A DNA stretch of 7,073 nucleotides from an uncultured Acidimicrobiaceae bacterium (GTDB lineage: Bacteria > Actinomycetota > Acidimicrobiia > Spongiisociales > UBA5794). The DNA is taken from NCBI GenBank assembly GCA_947258635.1, contig CAMYJM010000131.1, forward strand, positions 1-7,073, read 5' to 3'. Below are positions 6,400 to 7,073 of this stretch, in pieces; within the stretch, counting starts at the first letter, position 1; each line of letters starts with the position of its first letter. A program made the translations under genes and the position numbers. A model generated the notes under the pieces. It was not told the origin of the DNA. It ran no database searches and saw only the letters and a list, made by a program, of their open reading frames with translations.

Positions 6400-6428
6400 C
6401 CGACAGATGACGGGACCTGAACTAGAAC
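6400..6428 (+). promoter_or_regulatory. Candidate promoter for the DksA/TraR-like gene
   Basis: CCGACA (6400-6405, 4 of 6 to TTGACA) and TAGAAC (6423-6428, 4 of 6 to TATAAT) are separated by 17 bases within the 79-bp gap after xerD. Transcription would begin near 6435, leaving about 28 bases before the ATG. The matches are modest, and read-through from xerD remains possible because no terminator is visible in the gap. Confidence 0.28.
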
Positions 6429-6450
6429 TGGAAGCAGCCTGAGTTCGGAT

Positions 6451-6454
6451 GGAG
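6451..6454 (+). promoter_or_regulatory. Ribosome binding site GGAG of the DksA/TraR-like gene
   Basis: GGAG lies 8 bases before the ATG at 6463, an ideal spacing. It is the clearest ribosome site among the plus-strand genes and suggests independent translation, unlike the coupled genes upstream. Confidence 0.6.
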
Positions 6455-6462
6455 AACCCCTG

Positions 6463-6804
6463 ATGAACATCGATACCGCCGCCTTCGAGCTCAAAGCCGA
6501 ACGCGAGAAGGTGCTACATCAGCTCGCCGAGCTCGGTGCCGACGAGCAGGGCGAGCTCACCGGCGACGTCGACTACGGCGAGGGGTTCGCCGACGCCGCC
6601 GCGGCTACTGCCGAACGCACCGAAGTGCTCGGAATTGTGGAAAACCTCATGAAGGCGCTCAACGACGTCGACGCCGCCCTCAAGCACGTCGCCGCCGGCA
6701 CTTATGGCATCTGTGAGGTCTGTGGCAACGAGATCAGCCCCGCCCGGCTTGAGTTCCGCCCGACGTCGACGCGGTGCGTCGACTGCAAGGCGCAGTCGGA
6801 ATAG
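6463..6804 (+). CDS. DksA/TraR-family C4 zinc-finger protein
   Basis: DksA/TraR proteins reach into the secondary channel of RNA polymerase and change promoter kinetics, in many bacteria together with ppGpp. This 113-residue protein has a helical N-terminal part likely forming a coiled coil (about 3-25 and 43-78), then the zinc finger C84-x2-C87-x17-C105-x2-C108 (CEVCGNEISPARLEF and RCVDCK). The region corresponding to the coiled-coil tip reads YGEGFADAAAATAER rather than the DxxDxA signature of E. coli DksA, so a true DksA activity cannot be assumed. The lineage-specific FAD-x-A-x-x-TAER form is familiar from actinobacterial TraR/DksA-like proteins. The ATG has a good GGAG site. The HD-domain gene follows after 13 bases and is probably co-transcribed. 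Calling it simply dksA would over-reach. Confidence 0.88.
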   Translation: MNIDTAAFELKAEREKVLHQLAELGADEQGELTGDVDYGEGFADAAAATAERTEVLGIVENLMKALNDVDAALKHVAAGTYGICEVCGNEISPARLEFRPTSTRCVDCKAQSE

Positions 6805-6817
6805 TCGTATCCGCAGG

Positions 6818-7073
6818 GTGCTCCATCTCGCCACACGCTTCCTCCAGGTTCTCACGGCGCGGCCCCTGAGCGCGACGGAACAGGATGAAGTCGCCGGGTG
6901 GCTGCGGCCGAACGAGGCCGGCCTTTATTGGGCCCAGCAGACGGCCGACCAACGCCATGGGCTGGTGACGGCACGCAAACTGGCCGCAAAGGCTCCCGAT
7001 GACGTCGAACTGATTCGCGCCGGGCTCCTCCACGACGTGGGCAAGAGCGGCGTGCGCATCTCAGCGTTCGGTC
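6818..7073 (+). CDS. HD-domain protein, N-terminal part (runs off the right edge)
   Basis: An open frame from the GTG at 6818 runs to the end of the window without a stop (85 complete codons). The translation begins MLHLATRFLQVLTARPLS, continues through WLRPNEAGLYWAQQTADQRH and reaches LLHDVGKSGVRISAFG. H47 (in DQRHGLVTA) and H72-D73 (in LLHDVGK) fit the first histidine and the HD pair of the HD metal-dependent phosphohydrolase superfamily. The final aspartate would lie beyond the edge. HD proteins hydrolyse phosphate esters of nucleotides or second messengers, but the substrate is not predictable from this fragment. GTG is chosen because the conserved-looking MLxLxxRF opening starts there. 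The only purine-rich sequence upstream (AGG) abuts it, so the start may depend on translation of the preceding gene, which ends 13 bases before. Confidence 0.82.
   Translation, partial: MLHLATRFLQVLTARPLSATEQDEVAGWLRPNEAGLYWAQQTADQRHGLVTARKLAAKAPDDVELIRAGLLHDVGKSGVRISAFG

Noticed and set aside
6419..6446. GAACT repeats and an inverted AGTTC in the xerD-dksA gap
   Set aside because: Five-base arms with a long loop and imperfect flanks. It is not enough for a terminator, operator or dif-like site.

Overview
The window looks like chromosomal core sequence from a high-GC actinobacterium. GC is high, third codon positions favour G/C, GTG and TTG starts are common, and several stop and start codons overlap. 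The order tlyA - recN - pyrG - ADP-ribose-pyrophosphatase-type Nudix - xerD is the conserved actinobacterial neighbourhood, as recalled for Mycobacterium tuberculosis Rv1694-Rv1701, but without the NAD kinase usually found between tlyA and recN. The protein variants (a FADAAAATAER-type DksA/TraR protein, an HD protein beginning MLHLATRF) suggest an uncultured Acidimicrobiia-like lineage. That placement is inference.

Layout: positions 1-570 (minus strand) hold the first 190 residues of a rhomboid intramembrane serine protease that runs off the left edge. A gap of 38 bp (571-608) separates it from a rightward cluster that fills the rest of the window. The cluster is a 66-residue unknown protein (609-809), tlyA (809-1597), recN (1590-3209), pyrG (TTG start at 3279, to 4937), a Nudix hydrolase (4930-5478), xerD (5484-6383), a DksA/TraR-type zinc-finger protein (6463-6804), and the first 85 residues of an HD-domain protein (from 6818, running off the right edge). 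No stretch over 100 bp lacks a gene. I see no tRNA, rRNA, CRISPR array, insertion sequence, attachment site or convincing intrinsic terminator.

Transcription probably starts at up to three places on the plus strand: just before 609 (possibly leaderless), in the 69-bp recN-pyrG gap (extended -10 near 3241-3249), and in the 79-bp xerD-dksA gap. Within each unit the genes overlap or nearly touch (TAGTG at 807-811, 8-bp overlaps at 1590-1597 and 4930-4937, a 5-bp gap before xerD), which suggests translational coupling.

Functionally this is housekeeping: rRNA modification (TlyA), double-strand-break repair (RecN), CTP synthesis (PyrG), nucleotide-sugar clean-up (Nudix), chromosome dimer resolution (XerD) and RNA-polymerase-associated control (DksA/TraR-like). 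I found no convincing new multi-gene system. The points most worth a second look are the small protein coupled to tlyA, the overlapping divergent promoters at its start, and the missing NAD kinase.
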